A stretch of 64,000 bases of DNA from Larix kaempferi (Eukaryota > Streptophyta > Pinopsida > Pinales > Pinaceae): the NCBI GenBank assembly GCA_027924585.1, contig BSBM01000096.1:8617501-8681500 (forward strand), read 5' to 3'. The position numbers and the translations under genes were made by a program. Positions 10,116 through 21,205 of this stretch are shown here, piece by piece. The notes beneath the pieces are model-generated. The model was not told where the DNA came from. It searched no databases and worked only from the letters and a program-made list of their open reading frames with translations. The first letter of the stretch is position 1. Each line of letters starts with the position of its first letter.

Positions 10116-13100
10116 TACTAACTGATTGGGAAGCGCTATGTATGATGTAGCGAAGTCTTGTTACAACTACCACGTGGAGAGATGATCACGTTGTTTCTAT
10201 TAATGTGTGGAATCTGAACTGAAGAGTAACAACTGGCACCAATCGTACCTTCCTTCCATATGCTTAGTGACTGCTACACCTGTGTCTCTCAATGCTTTGA
10301 GCTTATCTTAATGAAATCAAAACAAGTTAGCATAAACCAAAGGATAGAATTCATAACCATAACAAGATTAGGCATTTAATTAAATGAAGCAGTAATGAAT
10401 TATACCTGTGAGGATTCATGCTCGATCTTAAGGAAAGACATATATCTGGTTTGTGAAAATAAGTCAAGATAAGACAAAAAGAGGTAATAGGTGTGGTGAA
10501 AAAGGGGCAATTCCAGGACCCAAGAAGGAGCCTAAATATCAAACATATTTACTTAGAAACTTAATCTTTGCAATTAGATATAGAAATAAATTCAAGCATG
10601 TGAACTTTCACTACCACTATTTTGATAGAATAATGCCAATGCAGGGAGAAGAATAAAATCTAGATAGGTTAATCTTTGTGTCTTATAGTCATTGGATTTA
10701 TAGTATATAGAATGTATGATTATTGGCCTCAATTTTTATGAAGGTGCCATCTCTACTTGATATCTCTAACATTTAATCTATATAAACAAGGAAAAGCTAG
10801 TGTTGTATGCAACAACATATGTACCACTTTTACAACTTCCTAACAAGAGTCCTTGTTGAATATCTTTGGCAAGTGCTTTGGATGTCATTGCATTTTTAAA
10901 AAAGTTGATGTGCACCAACCATGGATGCAAAAATTTAAAGCTTGCATGTCATGTTAAATAACCTTTGTGTTAATGGGTATACACATTGGGTGATGATAGT
11001 ATTGATTATAGTCTTAATTAGAGCTCCATGTATAAATCTAAATGGAGCCTGGAGAATTCATTCATATCCATCATCAAGACGTTTGATAGTTTATGAATTT
11101 CTTGCACATCCCTGTGGAAGGAAAATGCAACATGAAACTTTGAGTTGAAAATACCATTATGCTACCAGATTCAGGTTGAAGTTAAGTGAAGATTGCGACA
11201 TTAGGTTGTAATGTAGCTTGAATATTGAAACAATAGGAGTTGAGGATAAAAATGGAAAGGGGTGGTTCATGTGAAATCACAAGGCAAAGTTTGTGGTGCA
11301 ACTAAAAACTGTAAGTCAGGGTTTATTAGGAAACTTGAAAATTGCAAGGCAAATTGTAGTGTATTTTGGAAATTGCGAGACAAATTGAAACACAATTTGG
11401 AAATTGCAAGGAAAAGGGTGAGTGTAGTTGGATGCCGACTATAGAGTAAGGTTGTAGTGCAATAAAAAAATGCAAGATCACTCTGTCATACATGTAGGAT
11501 TGCAATTTTTTTTTTATATTGACATAAAGTTATAATCTTTGATAGCATAAGTCACATTAATCTGCAATGTAGAGTTGGGAGATGGATGAGAAATCACAAC
11601 CTTTGGTTGTAATGTTTAATAAAAGATGATGGAACTCATGAAAAACTAAAATTCCCATGACATATTTTTCTAGAAATTGAAATCTGACAACAAAACAATG
11701 GCTTGTGAGATCGAATATTCATGGCATTTGAGCTTCCAATATGCATGCAACTTTTGAGTCTTTACAGTCCATACGGTTAATCCCCCCCCCCTAGGATAAG
11801 TTTTGAACATTGAAAACTAGGAATGATTATGGTGTGAAAATAAGAAGCTCAACTCAAAATACAGAGTGAGAATCTTTAATTAAGTTACAACTTGTAGAAA
11901 CTTGTATAACACCTTAGGCATGGTTGACAAGTGTAGGGACAATGTAGTTCAAATGTATATTAAAGCCACAAAATAAATCAATTTGGTACCTATTTGGTTC
12001 ACCCTCCTTGGAGACAATAATCTAGTAGAGTTGGTTGATGGTTTACACAAGGAGCCAATAAGAAGTAGTGGGTAAGCAATTAAATGCATGCGAGTGATGA
12101 GGGAAATAACACAAGGATGAAACCGAAACAAGGAAGTCCATATTCATCGGTGATATGTATTAAACTCCCTAGAAGTTGTTATAAGAGATCCAAAGAGAAA
12201 TGAAAGAAAAAAATTATAGTACAATTATCACCAACTTCATTACTAGATCATTGTTGAATTGACTAAGATCTATTTAAAGTGGAAGGCAAGTTGGAATCAA
12301 ACGCTTCAATGAGAGCATGGATGGTAAACAAATTACAATTAAATTCTACATTTGGTGTATATTGGATGTAATGGGTTCTTCCATTTATGGAAAATTTCAT
12401 TTTCCTATTTGAATTTGTTAGGTTGTGATTGAGAAATTTTTCCTAGAGGTAGAGGTGAAAATGGAAACTTCAACGACCATTTTGGAAGAGTTCAAGCGAT
12501 ATAAGCATGAATACAGAAGGGAAGACACCAATTCTTGTTATAAACCCTTAACCTAACCTAACAAATATGTATTTTGAAGTCAACCCTCAATTTCATTATC
12601 AACCATTATATAAAGAAGCAAAGAAGTGAAGCCTCCATCTTGCACTTTTGCAATCATGTGGACAACAATATATCCAACAAAAGCATATACATAGAAAGAA
12701 ATATACGAGTGCAAGGATGCCCTACATTTGTGTAGCTATACATACTATAGAGAATCGTGGAGAAGATTCTCCCAACTTCTACAATCATTTTCACTCTTGT
12801 AGCTTTTGTGGCCCCTTTGGTGTTCTCAGTTAGGTACTTGTCAAATTCACATCCCTTATTTGCCATACTTTGTGCTTGTAGTCAAGTTTCATCCTATTTT
12901 GCTACTGAACCTATTTTCTAGGATTTTCCACATATTGTTACTCCTTATAGGGGTCACATTAGCTTGCCACTATCTCATAGTCAAGAGTTTTATTTCAATG
13001 TGATGTGAGATATGGTATGCACCTAATTTTACCCTATAGAACACAGTAAATTTTCACTCCCCAAAACAACTTTGAACAATATATTTACACTACACCTAAA

Positions 13101-14086
13101 GAGATGACATGATGTTTGAATATAGGGTTTGTTGTTGTTGAGTGTTTATCCATGTTGGGATATTTCAACACTTGGAGAGAGGTTAGGATCAACTTGGTCT
13201 AACACAATATTAGGTTAAAGTGTGCTTTTTGAGCATGTTTTTACTTCGCCAATTCAATGGTCACAATCATGTTCTACATATGAGTGATCTAGTTCAAACA
13301 TCTCCTCAATATTAATGATGCTTGGTCCATGGCTTAATACTCAATTGATCCACAATCCATATTTAAAGATCAATGCATGTTATTTGTTGATGATTGAATT
13401 GAGAGATGTTTTTAAAATACTTGTGCATTAATCAATTGCTGAAAGTACTATGGAATTTTTTCTTTGAGGATTTTTACCACATAAATCTTGGTGTCTCAAT
13501 ATTTGATACGTGTGTGAGTATTTATCTTAATGTGTTCAAATTGTGTGAATATTCTTTATTTTATGAACATGGTATCATAACACTTTTGAAGCTTTGCTCC
13601 TTTGTTTATTGAGATCAAGTTTGGTATCTATGTTGCATGCACAAGGAATTGTTTTGTTTGAATAGTTTATAAGAATTTATGGGTCAAGTGGGCCAATCTA
13701 TTATGTCTGTAGCATCATTTCTAGCTACAAACATCTTTTGTTTCACCTGAAAAGGTTCCTATTTCCCCAAGATATGGTCATTTTTCTATGAGTTTCGATA
13801 AGGCGGTAATTTTTTTATTATAAAGTCTTATTTAAATATTTTCTCACTTTGTTCTTATTTTATTAAGCATTTTCAACAAGTTTCGAGTTTATTTGTTACT
13901 GATTTGAATATGTTATTTTCTCCATGCTTCGAAAGAACTTAGAGAATCAAAACAAATCTAATGGTTTGGGCCTTGTCTTGATGCATTTTTTTACTAACCA
14001 AATACTTGTATTCCAATGAGATTATATGAGTCCATTGTTTTCACGTTGTTTGGTTTTGTTGGCTTTGTTCTAAGTGTAGGTCATTG
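10116..14086. other. Non-genic flank inside the duplicated block (copy A)
   Basis: About 4 kb of AT-rich DNA with no coding region that I can support. A TATA-like ATTATATAAAG on the plus strand near 12607 lies ahead of short frames only. A run of about 13 C residues occurs at 11778-11792. The counterpart is 35489-39459. Confidence 0.5.
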
Positions 14087-14728
14087 GAGGAAATTTGAGG
14101 TCTAAAATGGGCCTTATAAGAAAACGAGCCATCATATAAGAAAACGAGCCAACCTTAATTTCTTGATGAGTTGGAATTCAAGAACCAATATAATTTCAAT
14201 AAAATGAGTCAACCATAATGGTTGATTTGAGATATTTGTCATAAAAAAACTATTTTTTTGTTCGTATTTTCAATATATCTCATTGTGTTTTTATTCCAAT
14301 TTGGAGTGGGAGCACTCGTTGGATGAAAATTTAAATTTTGTATCCAACAAGTACCCACATTGCATACTTTTGATGGACCATACTTCCCCAAAAACAAGAA
14401 ATACCTAAAAAATGTGATGATGACATCATCACATTTTTCATCATCATGTTTTTTCAGGTATTTCTTGTTTTGGGGTGACGAGGTTTGTCAAAAGTATGTA
14501 CTGTGGGTACTCGTTGGATGTGGAATTTAATTCCACATCCAAAGAGTTCTCCCGCTCGAAATTTGAGTAAAAACACAGGGATATATGTTGAAAATACGAA
14601 CACAAAAAGGGTCTTTTTCTCTCTTCCTCCAAAATTAGTAAATATTATTTTATTATTTTAACTATTATTTCATTATTTTAATATTATTTTATTATTTCAC
14701 TTAGGAGGACCATTTTAGACCTCACCTC
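14087..14728. mobile_element. Foldback MITE, copy A
   Basis: 642 bp. Ends are inverted: left GAGGAAATTTGAGGTCTAAA, right (inverted) GAGGTGAGGTCTAAAATGG. The right end is followed by TA; the left has TG where its relatives have TA, so a TA target duplication (Tc1/mariner-like) is inferred. Almost the entire element folds back: the arms with CTCGTTGGATG, CCAACAAGTACCCACA and AAACAAGAAATACCT recur inverted about the centre GATGATGACATCATC (about 14417-14431). Copy A carries about 16 extra bases just right of the centre compared with B. It encodes no transposase. Confidence 0.85.
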
Positions 14729-14764
14729 TAATGTATCTTCTTTGAGACAATTGATCTCTCTTTC

Positions 14765-15103
14765 TTGACCCATGAGCCATTACTCATCCCTTCTCTGCTC
14801 TATTTGTGTTTTTATGGCTTTTGGTTTGTAGGAGGTTTAGGTCCTCTTTTCTTTCCTCAATTGTGCAGACTCTCTCATTTATTTCTTGAATTCGATGTTC
14901 TCTTCCCGCTTCAGTCATCGGTGACACCTGTCTCCTTTGAAATTCCATCCTATTCGAACAAAAGTATGGGTGTTACATTTGAGATAGTGCTTTTCATGTG
15001 GGATCCTCCACGTGGGTTCATTTGTATTGAAGAACACCACTACAAAAAAGTTTATAACTTATTTTTTCAAAACATTAAACTTTTATCATTTGACCAATCA
15101 TAG
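14765..15103 (+). CDS. Open frame of 112 codons conserved in both block copies, probably not a gene
   Basis: Starts MTHEPLLIPSLLYLCFYGFW and is hydrophobic at its N terminus. The same frame stays open in copy B (40122-40460) with a few amino-acid changes, which is expected by chance for copies only 3% diverged. There is no recognised domain, it lies just beyond a MITE, and codon use is AT-driven. I list it only because it is the longest intact frame in this flank. Confidence 0.12.
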   Translation: MTHEPLLIPSLLYLCFYGFWFVGGLGPLFFPQLCRLSHLFLEFDVLFPLQSSVTPVSFEIPSYSNKSMGVTFEIVLFMWDPPRGFICIEEHHYKKVYNLFFQNIKLLSFDQS

Positions 15104-15898
15104 TGTGCCACACAACTAGCATTAAATTGATATGTGCCATATCAATGAAACATAGGTCAAGTCTGACATGTGAACCAATCGTGTGTAGCCAGTTTTCCAT
15201 GAACCTATCACCACATAGGCCTATCATTGCTTTCCATGTGGGATCCTACCACGGTTCTTGCCATATCAACACCTAGCCACATGCTACTTTCCACATTGAA
15301 TTTTGTCATGTCACTACTACATCAACAATCCATCCCTTCATCACATGACACTTTTTTAGGTTTCCATGTGTAAATTGTGGAGGACCTTCCCTATGTTGGT
15401 AATTTGGAATTTAACGTTGATTTTTAAATGGGCATAAATTTGTCATTCATATTCTTGTAAGAGTGTAATATTTTTCTTATCTATTTTTTGATGGTTTAGG
15501 CACTAAAATGATTTATTTATTTTAATTTCACCATTTTCGTCTCGTAATCTTACAATTTTTACATAAACTGCCCTCTAAGGCTCTTTCTTAATCTTCCTGA
15601 AGGCATAACAATTTCATTCGGGCATCGTTTTGGGTGTCATTTCTTAAAAGTACATAAATTTTCAACTACTTTCTATCTAAGTAGTGAATTTTTATTTTTA
15701 GATTCATTTTACTTGGGGATTTAATATGGCTTGTTGCACCGAGAGTAGCGAGGTGCTTACAACCTAGTATGAGGGAAATGTTGTCATGCTTGTCACATTA
15801 CGTAACGTAACATTACCATGTTAGCTCATAACTTATCCAAATTAAAAATAATTAAAAAAATTCCTGTCTGCTCATAAAATAAAAAAATAAAACCAACA
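15104..15898. other. Non-genic stretch
   Basis: AT-rich DNA between the conserved open frame and the short MITE; nothing recognisable. A GCACCGAGAGTAGCGAGGTGC hairpin-like segment lies near 15735-15755. The counterpart is 40461-41255. Confidence 0.4.
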
Positions 15899-15900
15899 TA

Positions 15901-16051
15901 GATCCATCTTAAACCCAATCTATTAAGCAAGTATCCAATTTCTTGATGTGTAAATTTTTTCTTGATGTGTAAAAAAGTTAGGATAATTTTTTTACATCTC
16001 AACAAATTGGATCCCTCTCAGTGCTTAATAGATCAGGGTTTAAGATGGATC
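15901..16051. mobile_element. Short TA-flanked MITE, copy A
   Basis: 151 bp, flanked by TA on both sides (15899-15900 and 16052-16053). Terminal inverted repeats start GATCCATCTTAAACCC and continue into TCTATTAAGCA and ATCCAATTT with short interruptions, so the element folds into one hairpin. A TTTCTTGATGTGTAAA segment is duplicated in the loop. TA flanks and size fit a Stowaway-like (Tc1/mariner) MITE, but the termini are not the canonical CTCCCTCC. Confidence 0.75.
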
Positions 16052-16280
16052 TATTCTGGTTCAAGTGTGATCCTAATTATAACTACGAATGTTTGTCTTG
16101 GAATCTCACATGAATAATTTGTTAAGTAGTAAGGGAGTTTACCTAGTTACCTTGGGGGTAGATGTTGCCCTCACGAATGCATTGAATATAGCTAAATAGG
16201 AAAAAATATTTGAATCAACATAGACTCATAGGGATGTCAATATTTAATGTCTTCTAATATTATCTTTAAGTATATGCAAC

Positions 16281-16500
16281 TTGGAAAAAGTTGGAAACTA
16301 TGTTTAGTAAACACAACTAGATTCAATCTAACTGGCTCAAAAATCAACACATAGTCATGAATCCTAATGACTTGCACTGAATACTTTCTCTTCCAGATTC
16401 AAATTGGAAAAAGTTGGAAACCATGTTTGGTAAACACAACTAGAGTCAAGCCAACTAGAAAAAAATTGGTGCTGGATGTGAATCCCAATGACTTATATTT
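16281..16500. repeat. 123-bp imperfect direct repeat
   Basis: TTGGAAAAAGTTGGAAAC at 16281 recurs at 16404, and the following bases (GTAAACACAACTAGA, then AATCCTAATGACTT / AATCCCAATGACTT) repeat with about 15-20% divergence. The copy-B block has the same arrangement near 41640-41860. Confidence 0.7.
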
Positions 16501-16529
16501 AAGAATTTGTTGAGAAGTTTAAGACCCTC

Positions 16530-17010
16530 AAACAGTTATATGTTGTGGTATTAAGAAAGATGATGATCAAATGATTTTTTATACTCTTTCTAACTTTGAA
16601 AATGTTTATTTTGTTTTTATATCCACTTGTCAATCTACTAGAGAGTCTTTTCTTAGTTAAGGTGTTTCCTGTAGAATGCCCTCTTTTGTCACATTATGTG
16701 ATTCTCTTGTGCACGAGAAAGATAAGCTCTTACAACTTAGATTTATCAGTTCTATAGGTACCTCTAACAAAGCCTTAGTGGAACACTAGAAGCAAGGCCC
16801 CGAGCATTTCAAGGAATGACATCCTCGAAACAAAAAAATAAGGATCACAAATCCTCTCAACATTGTCCTTCTTCCAACACTAATAAATGAGCTAAGCTAA
16901 AATGCAAGACGCTTGAGAGACATTACATTTTTTGTGGGTGAAATGAGAGTTAAAATGATTCAAGAAGATGGAATCCCTCGAAGTAACCACGTAGAAGAAA
17001 AACAACCACG
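16530..17010 (+). pseudogene. Relic of a Ty1/copia gag, copy A
   Basis: Fragments in shifting plus-strand frames resemble the UBN2-type gag of plant copia elements: a stretch ending in FVTLCDSLVHEKDKLLQL, then GTSNKALVEH, HPRNKKIRI and a possible broken zinc knuckle (ITFFVGE / YIFCG). Stops and frameshifts are frequent. No LTRs or pol remain around it. The relic is in both block copies (B: about 41890-42380), so it predates the duplication. Assignment rests on pattern recognition only. Confidence 0.45.
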
Positions 17011-17876
17011 TGGATGTTTCTCTTAATTGTGATTATAATCCTCTTTTAAATGCAATGTTCTTTCTTCATATGTTTTTAATTTTAATAAATCAAATTATCT
17101 TTCTTCGAATGAGCAGATTCTAGATTGTAGAACATATTATGTGATATCCCTGGTTGTGACTTGTAGAATGTATTAAATCAAATTATGTAAATAATGTAAA
17201 TCTTCTAGTAAAGGTCCTAGTGTAGAGCTCAAGGCCAAGGCTTGACTCGTGAATAGCTAGGCATGTATGATGTAAATATCCATATATGGGCCATGTGTTA
17301 GGATTATCATAATAATTTAAAGCTATGTAATTATTATGTTGGAAAATAATATAATGGTCCAAGATGGTTGTGTAAAGATAACTAGAGGGGAAGAACAAAC
17401 AAGGCTTATGGGACAATAAATCGTCCTTTTCCAAGTGTTAGCCTTATAACTCATCCATTTGCTACCACATGATTTAGATGAGCCATTTAATTCCTTTGAC
17501 TTATCAAATCCAATCTTTGAATGCATGTGCGAGGTTTGTGGGAAAGTCTTCTCATGAAGTTATGGAAGCATGGGAAGACTTCTTATGACAATTATAAGAG
17601 TCGTTCCTTCTATGGTTAGAAGTAATGACATCTGTATTTTCACCAATCCTCTTATCTCCGTTGGAGTCTATCACTCATTTCCCATGTAGAATTCATACAC
17701 TACATATTTTTTGATGCTATTCTCTCCATACTTCCAAGATTGACCGGTTTGTAAAATTCACCATAACCTATCACTATGAAGGAATATTGAAGACATTAGA
17801 GGGAATATGGTGGTTATAGGTGAGCATAGAGCCTGGGAAATATATTAAACCTTTACCCACTATATTTTTCCTACTC
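17011..17876. other. Non-genic stretch
   Basis: AT-rich DNA shared with copy B (42381-43240). Short minus-strand frames near 17183-17526 overlap each other in two frames and show no domain. Nothing else is seen. Confidence 0.4.
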
Positions 17877-18413
17877 TTAGATGCTTGAGAATCCATGAAT
17901 TGATTTTACATGAGGTTCTTTGAAAGCATACAATAGGTTGGAGTCTTGAGTATTTATGCACACTCTGAAGAGTATTTTAAGGGTTGGGTACTTTGAGGGA
18001 CTATTGAGCAAAGGAAGGGTCTCCAACGTTGTTCCTCTTCCCTGTGGTTGAACACTTTCTCCTGCTGCCAGAAAATCTTCAGCTACAGTCAAGTTATGGC
18101 GCTTACGACCAAACCAATGCCTCCCAATTTTGGGAAATTTTGTTACTTCAGCCAGGATTGCCTCTGTAACATCTATCCTTATACCTCGAACCTCTGAGTG
18201 CATGCCGGTCATATTTTGGGAAAATTCAAGGGTCGTTTGCATGTGAAAACCATTCAAATGTTGGAAATAATCCATCCACCCAACTTCTTGAAAGATAGCG
18301 AAAACTTCTCTATTCTCGCGGAGAGATTCTATCGTTAAAGGTTTGTATCTCACAGGGATACCCATATTGTTGAGCTTCTGTGAAATATGCTAGCGAGTGC
18401 ACCAGTTACAGTT
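17877..18413 (-). pseudogene. Fragment resembling the plant-transposon-associated ORF family, spanning the duplication joint
   Basis: A minus-strand frame from 18365 gives about 118 residues that look like a conserved plant mobile-element protein: EVFAIFQEVGWMDYFQHLNG, LEFSQNM, then EVRGIRIDVTEAILAEVTKF and IGRHWFGRK. From memory this fits the putative plant transposon protein family found beside Tat-like and other gypsy elements; its function is unknown. A few more residues can be read in another frame up to 18413. At about 18015 the frame crosses into the duplicated block, so the last 44 residues are unrelated read-through. It could be a remnant of the extra ORF of a Tat-lineage element. 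Confidence 0.5.
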
Positions 18414-18608
18414 TCAGACGTCGGCATGACTACATGCAAACACGGTTGATGGATAGTTGAAGTTTGATTTGGGCATTTTTTGAAAGGTGGCACAATTATT
18501 TTGGGAAATTGGCATGGTTATTTTTGGAATAAAATCGGTGGCAGGATTACCGCATGAGTCGGATAGAATGACGGTCATAATCATAAGTACGAGTAACAAC
18601 TTAAACAT
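18414..18608 (-). CDS. 64-codon frame with a signal-peptide-like start, unassigned
   Basis: Starts MFKLLLVLMIMTVILSDSCG, which looks like a secretion signal, and is in the same frame as the following transposon-type fragment, separated by two stops. No family is recognised and the rest has no repeat or cysteine pattern that would define a peptide class. It lies in the unique 0.9-kb joint between the two block copies. Probably chance. Confidence 0.15.
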   Translation of the reverse strand: MFKLLLVLMIMTVILSDSCGNPATDFIPKITMPISQNNCATFQKMPKSNFNYPSTVFACSHADV

Positions 18609-18944
18609 GGTTTCGGTTCAGTTGATTGGCTGTGGATGATGACAGGGATTAACGACAAATACAATCATTATTGCTTGCTGCGTCAGCGCATGCCTAATCA
18701 TAGTTATGGTTAGAACCCGTACCTTTAAAATTAATGCTTGAGCCATCATTTTTCCATGGTGGCGCCATCTCAGAGTCGCATCACTGGTGGAAAAATAAAT
18801 GCGCACGTGCTTCCATGAGTTGGCCGTCGTCGACTGGGAAGATGAAGTACATCGATGTTGATGTCAATGATAAGACTGCACGGTGGAGGTAGAGAAAAAT
18901 AACACGGGCTGGCGGAGATAAAATGAGTTTTTAATTATAGAGTT
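18609..18944. other. Unique joint sequence
   Basis: Single-copy in this window, less AT-rich than its surroundings, containing GCGCACGTGC and CGTCGTCGAC segments. No gene is supported. It separates the right end of block A from the tandem array of block B. Confidence 0.4.
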
Positions 18945-19610
18945 AGCAGAGTCACAACCCAAAATCGACAAGATCTAGCAGAGTCGCGGCTGGAAACTTA
19001 TGAAAATTTGGCAGAATCAGGGAGATATGGCGGAGTCATAGCTGCGGAGATAGGAAAAATAAGTCAAATTTGGCAGAGTCGCAGCTGCGCAAATATGAAA
19101 AATGGACAAGATTAGCGGAGTCACAGCTGCGCGAATAGGGAAAATGGACAAGATTAGCGGAGTCGCAGCTGCGCGGAAAGGAAAAAATGGGCAAGTTTTG
19201 GCGGAGTCGCAGCTGCGCAAAATAGGAAAATGGACAGAATTTAGCGGAGTCGCAGCTGCGCAAAATAGGAAAATGGACATAATTTAGCGGAGTCGCAGCT
19301 GCACAAAATAGAAAATTGGACAGGATTTAGCGGAGTCACAGCTGCGCAAATAGGGAAAATGGACAAGATTAGCGGAGTCATAGCTGTGCGAAAAGGAAAA
19401 AATGGGCAAGTTTTGGCGGAGTCGCAGCTGCGCAAAATAGGAAAATGGACAGAATTTAGTGGAGTCGTAGCTGCGCAAAATAGGAAAATGGACAGAATTT
19501 AGCGGAGTCGTAGCTACGTGAAGAGGGAAAATGGGAAAGATTCAGCGGAGTCGCAACCGCACAAATAGGGAAAATAGGCAAAATATAGCGGATTTCAGCT
19601 GCGCAAAATG
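18945..19610 (-). repeat. 43-bp tandem array in the Tat 3' region (copy B, about 15-16 units)
   Basis: The same unit as at 2940-3360 (GCGGAGTCGCAGCTGCGC start, palindromic core) but five or more extra units long. The leftmost units (18945-19080) are the most degenerate and the central ones the most alike, the pattern expected when recombination homogenises the middle. A pair of adjacent units with the AAAAAATGGGCAAGTTTTGG variant occurs twice (near 19165 and 19400), indicating block amplification. Confidence 0.9.
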
Positions 19611-19867
19611 GAGGAATAGGAAACTCTTCGACTGACTGGTGAATGATTCCAAATCGTTCATTTTCTTCAAGGAGTTATTCATAATAGGAAAAATAAGCTA
19701 AGGTGCCTGCAATCGTCTGGCCCAGTCACGACCGCTGCTCCTCAAGTTGATTCCGGTACACAGTTCTTCAAAACAAACCGATCACGGCATAAAAGAAAAT
19801 AAATAAAAATGAAAAAAAATAGAACAACAATTTATTTATGTACAAATTTATGTGTGGAAATTGCAGT

Positions 19868-21205
19868 TTAAAAATTCATAGGGGCCGAAAAAGATTCCTT
19901 CCCTTGCGTTAACTGAGAATCTAGATTAGCTGCAACATGTGAAATGAATGCATTTTTAGAAATCATTTTATGGTACAGTCGCAGTTGATGACTGTTGGAA
20001 AATAATGGTGTCTTGTTTTCATCGATGGTGATCAACCGAACTGTTCCATTGTCAAACACTTTGTCTATCTGGTAGGGACCCAACCATCTTGTGTGTAATC
20101 TGCCTTTAAAATCCCTTTTAAACTGTGAATCATACAACAGAGCCTAGTGTACTTCACATAAGACTTTCTTCTTTATAAATATGTCGTGCCATTTGGAGCG
20201 CTGCTGTTGGATTAAAGCTGTATGATGTACTGCAACTGTGCGCTTCTCATCCAATTCATTTAGCCGATTTAGTCGGTTCCTCTGAGCTTCTGTTAAATCA
20301 AGGTTTTGTTCTATAGCTGTATTCAAAGTTCTGATTTCGAATTCAATAAGGAAGACAACATTTTTACCGTACACCAATTCATATGGGGAGAAACCAGTAG
20401 TGTTGCGCCATGTAGTATGGTAATCCCATAATGCCTCAGGAAGTCTCTCAGCCCAATATTTATGGTGACTCTTCACCGTTGTTGTCAAAATAGCCTCAAT
20501 GACCTTATTTGTGTTTTCCACTTGGTCATTGTCCTGTGGATGATATGGTGAGGTTATTTTGTGTTGAATGTGATACTTTTGTAATAGGGCTTCCAATTTG
20601 TGTGACACAAACTGTGGTCCTCCATCTGTAATTATTTCTTTGGGTACTCCAAAATGGGTGAAGATCTCTTCATATAAGAAATCCATTACAGCTTGATCAG
20701 TAGCTTTGGCCAAAGCCACAGCCTTCACCCATTTGGTCATGTAATCTGTGCAAACCAGGATATAAAATTTCTGCTTCGAGGGAGGGTTGATAGGCCCTAA
20801 AAAATCCAGATCCCATCTATCAAAAGGTTCAACCACAAGCTGTGGCTGAAGAGACATTTCATCTAATCTATTCGACTGTCCCATCCTCTGGAAGCTGTCA
20901 CAAACCTGAACATACTTTTTCGCATCCTTGAACAATGTCGGCTAAAAATATCCCATCCTTAAAACCTTATGACCCATCCTTTTGTCAGCAAAATGTCCCC
21001 CATAGGGCTCATCATGGAAAGCTTTCAGGATACTGTAAATTCCATCTTCTCTTACACATCTTCTGATCTCCAAATCAAGACCTGTGTAGAAAAGATGTCC
21101 ATCTATCCAGCAGTATCTAGCACTCTGCTTTATGATCCTTCTTTTTTCTCTGTTTGACAGATGTGCTGGAAGCTTACCTGCAGCCAAATAGTTAGCAATA
21201 TCTGC
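19868..21205 (-). pseudogene. int: Integrase region of Tat copy B
   Basis: One frame throughout. HHCC region: FHDEPYGGHF (the cysteine of A is Phe here) and CDSFQRMGQ with the second zinc Cys replaced by Phe. Core: CTDYMTKW, TDGGPQFVSH and ENTNKVIEA supply the catalytic D, D and E. The C-terminal part contains RWLGPYQIDKVFDNGTVRLI. Stops at 20944-20942 (before the second zinc pair) and 20146-20144 (before the C-terminal part, shared with A). The 263-residue open core is better preserved than in A. Confidence 0.9.

Larger units (their letters stand above)
2940..18015. repeat. Direct duplication, copy A (about 15 kb)
   Basis: Collinear with 18945-43372 once the two insertions in B are removed. 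Manual comparison of sampled stretches gives roughly 3-6% substitution. Homology covers the Tat element and all flanking DNA, including both MITEs and the copia gag relic. It breaks on the right at about 18015 (B: 43372) and on the left inside the 43-bp array. An assembly artefact from two divergent haplotypes is the main alternative. Confidence 0.85.

Noticed and set aside
12648-13003. Short frames conserved in both block copies (e.g. MANKGCEFDKYLTENT)
   Set aside because: Copies 3% diverged keep short frames open by chance; they overlap on both strands and carry no domain.
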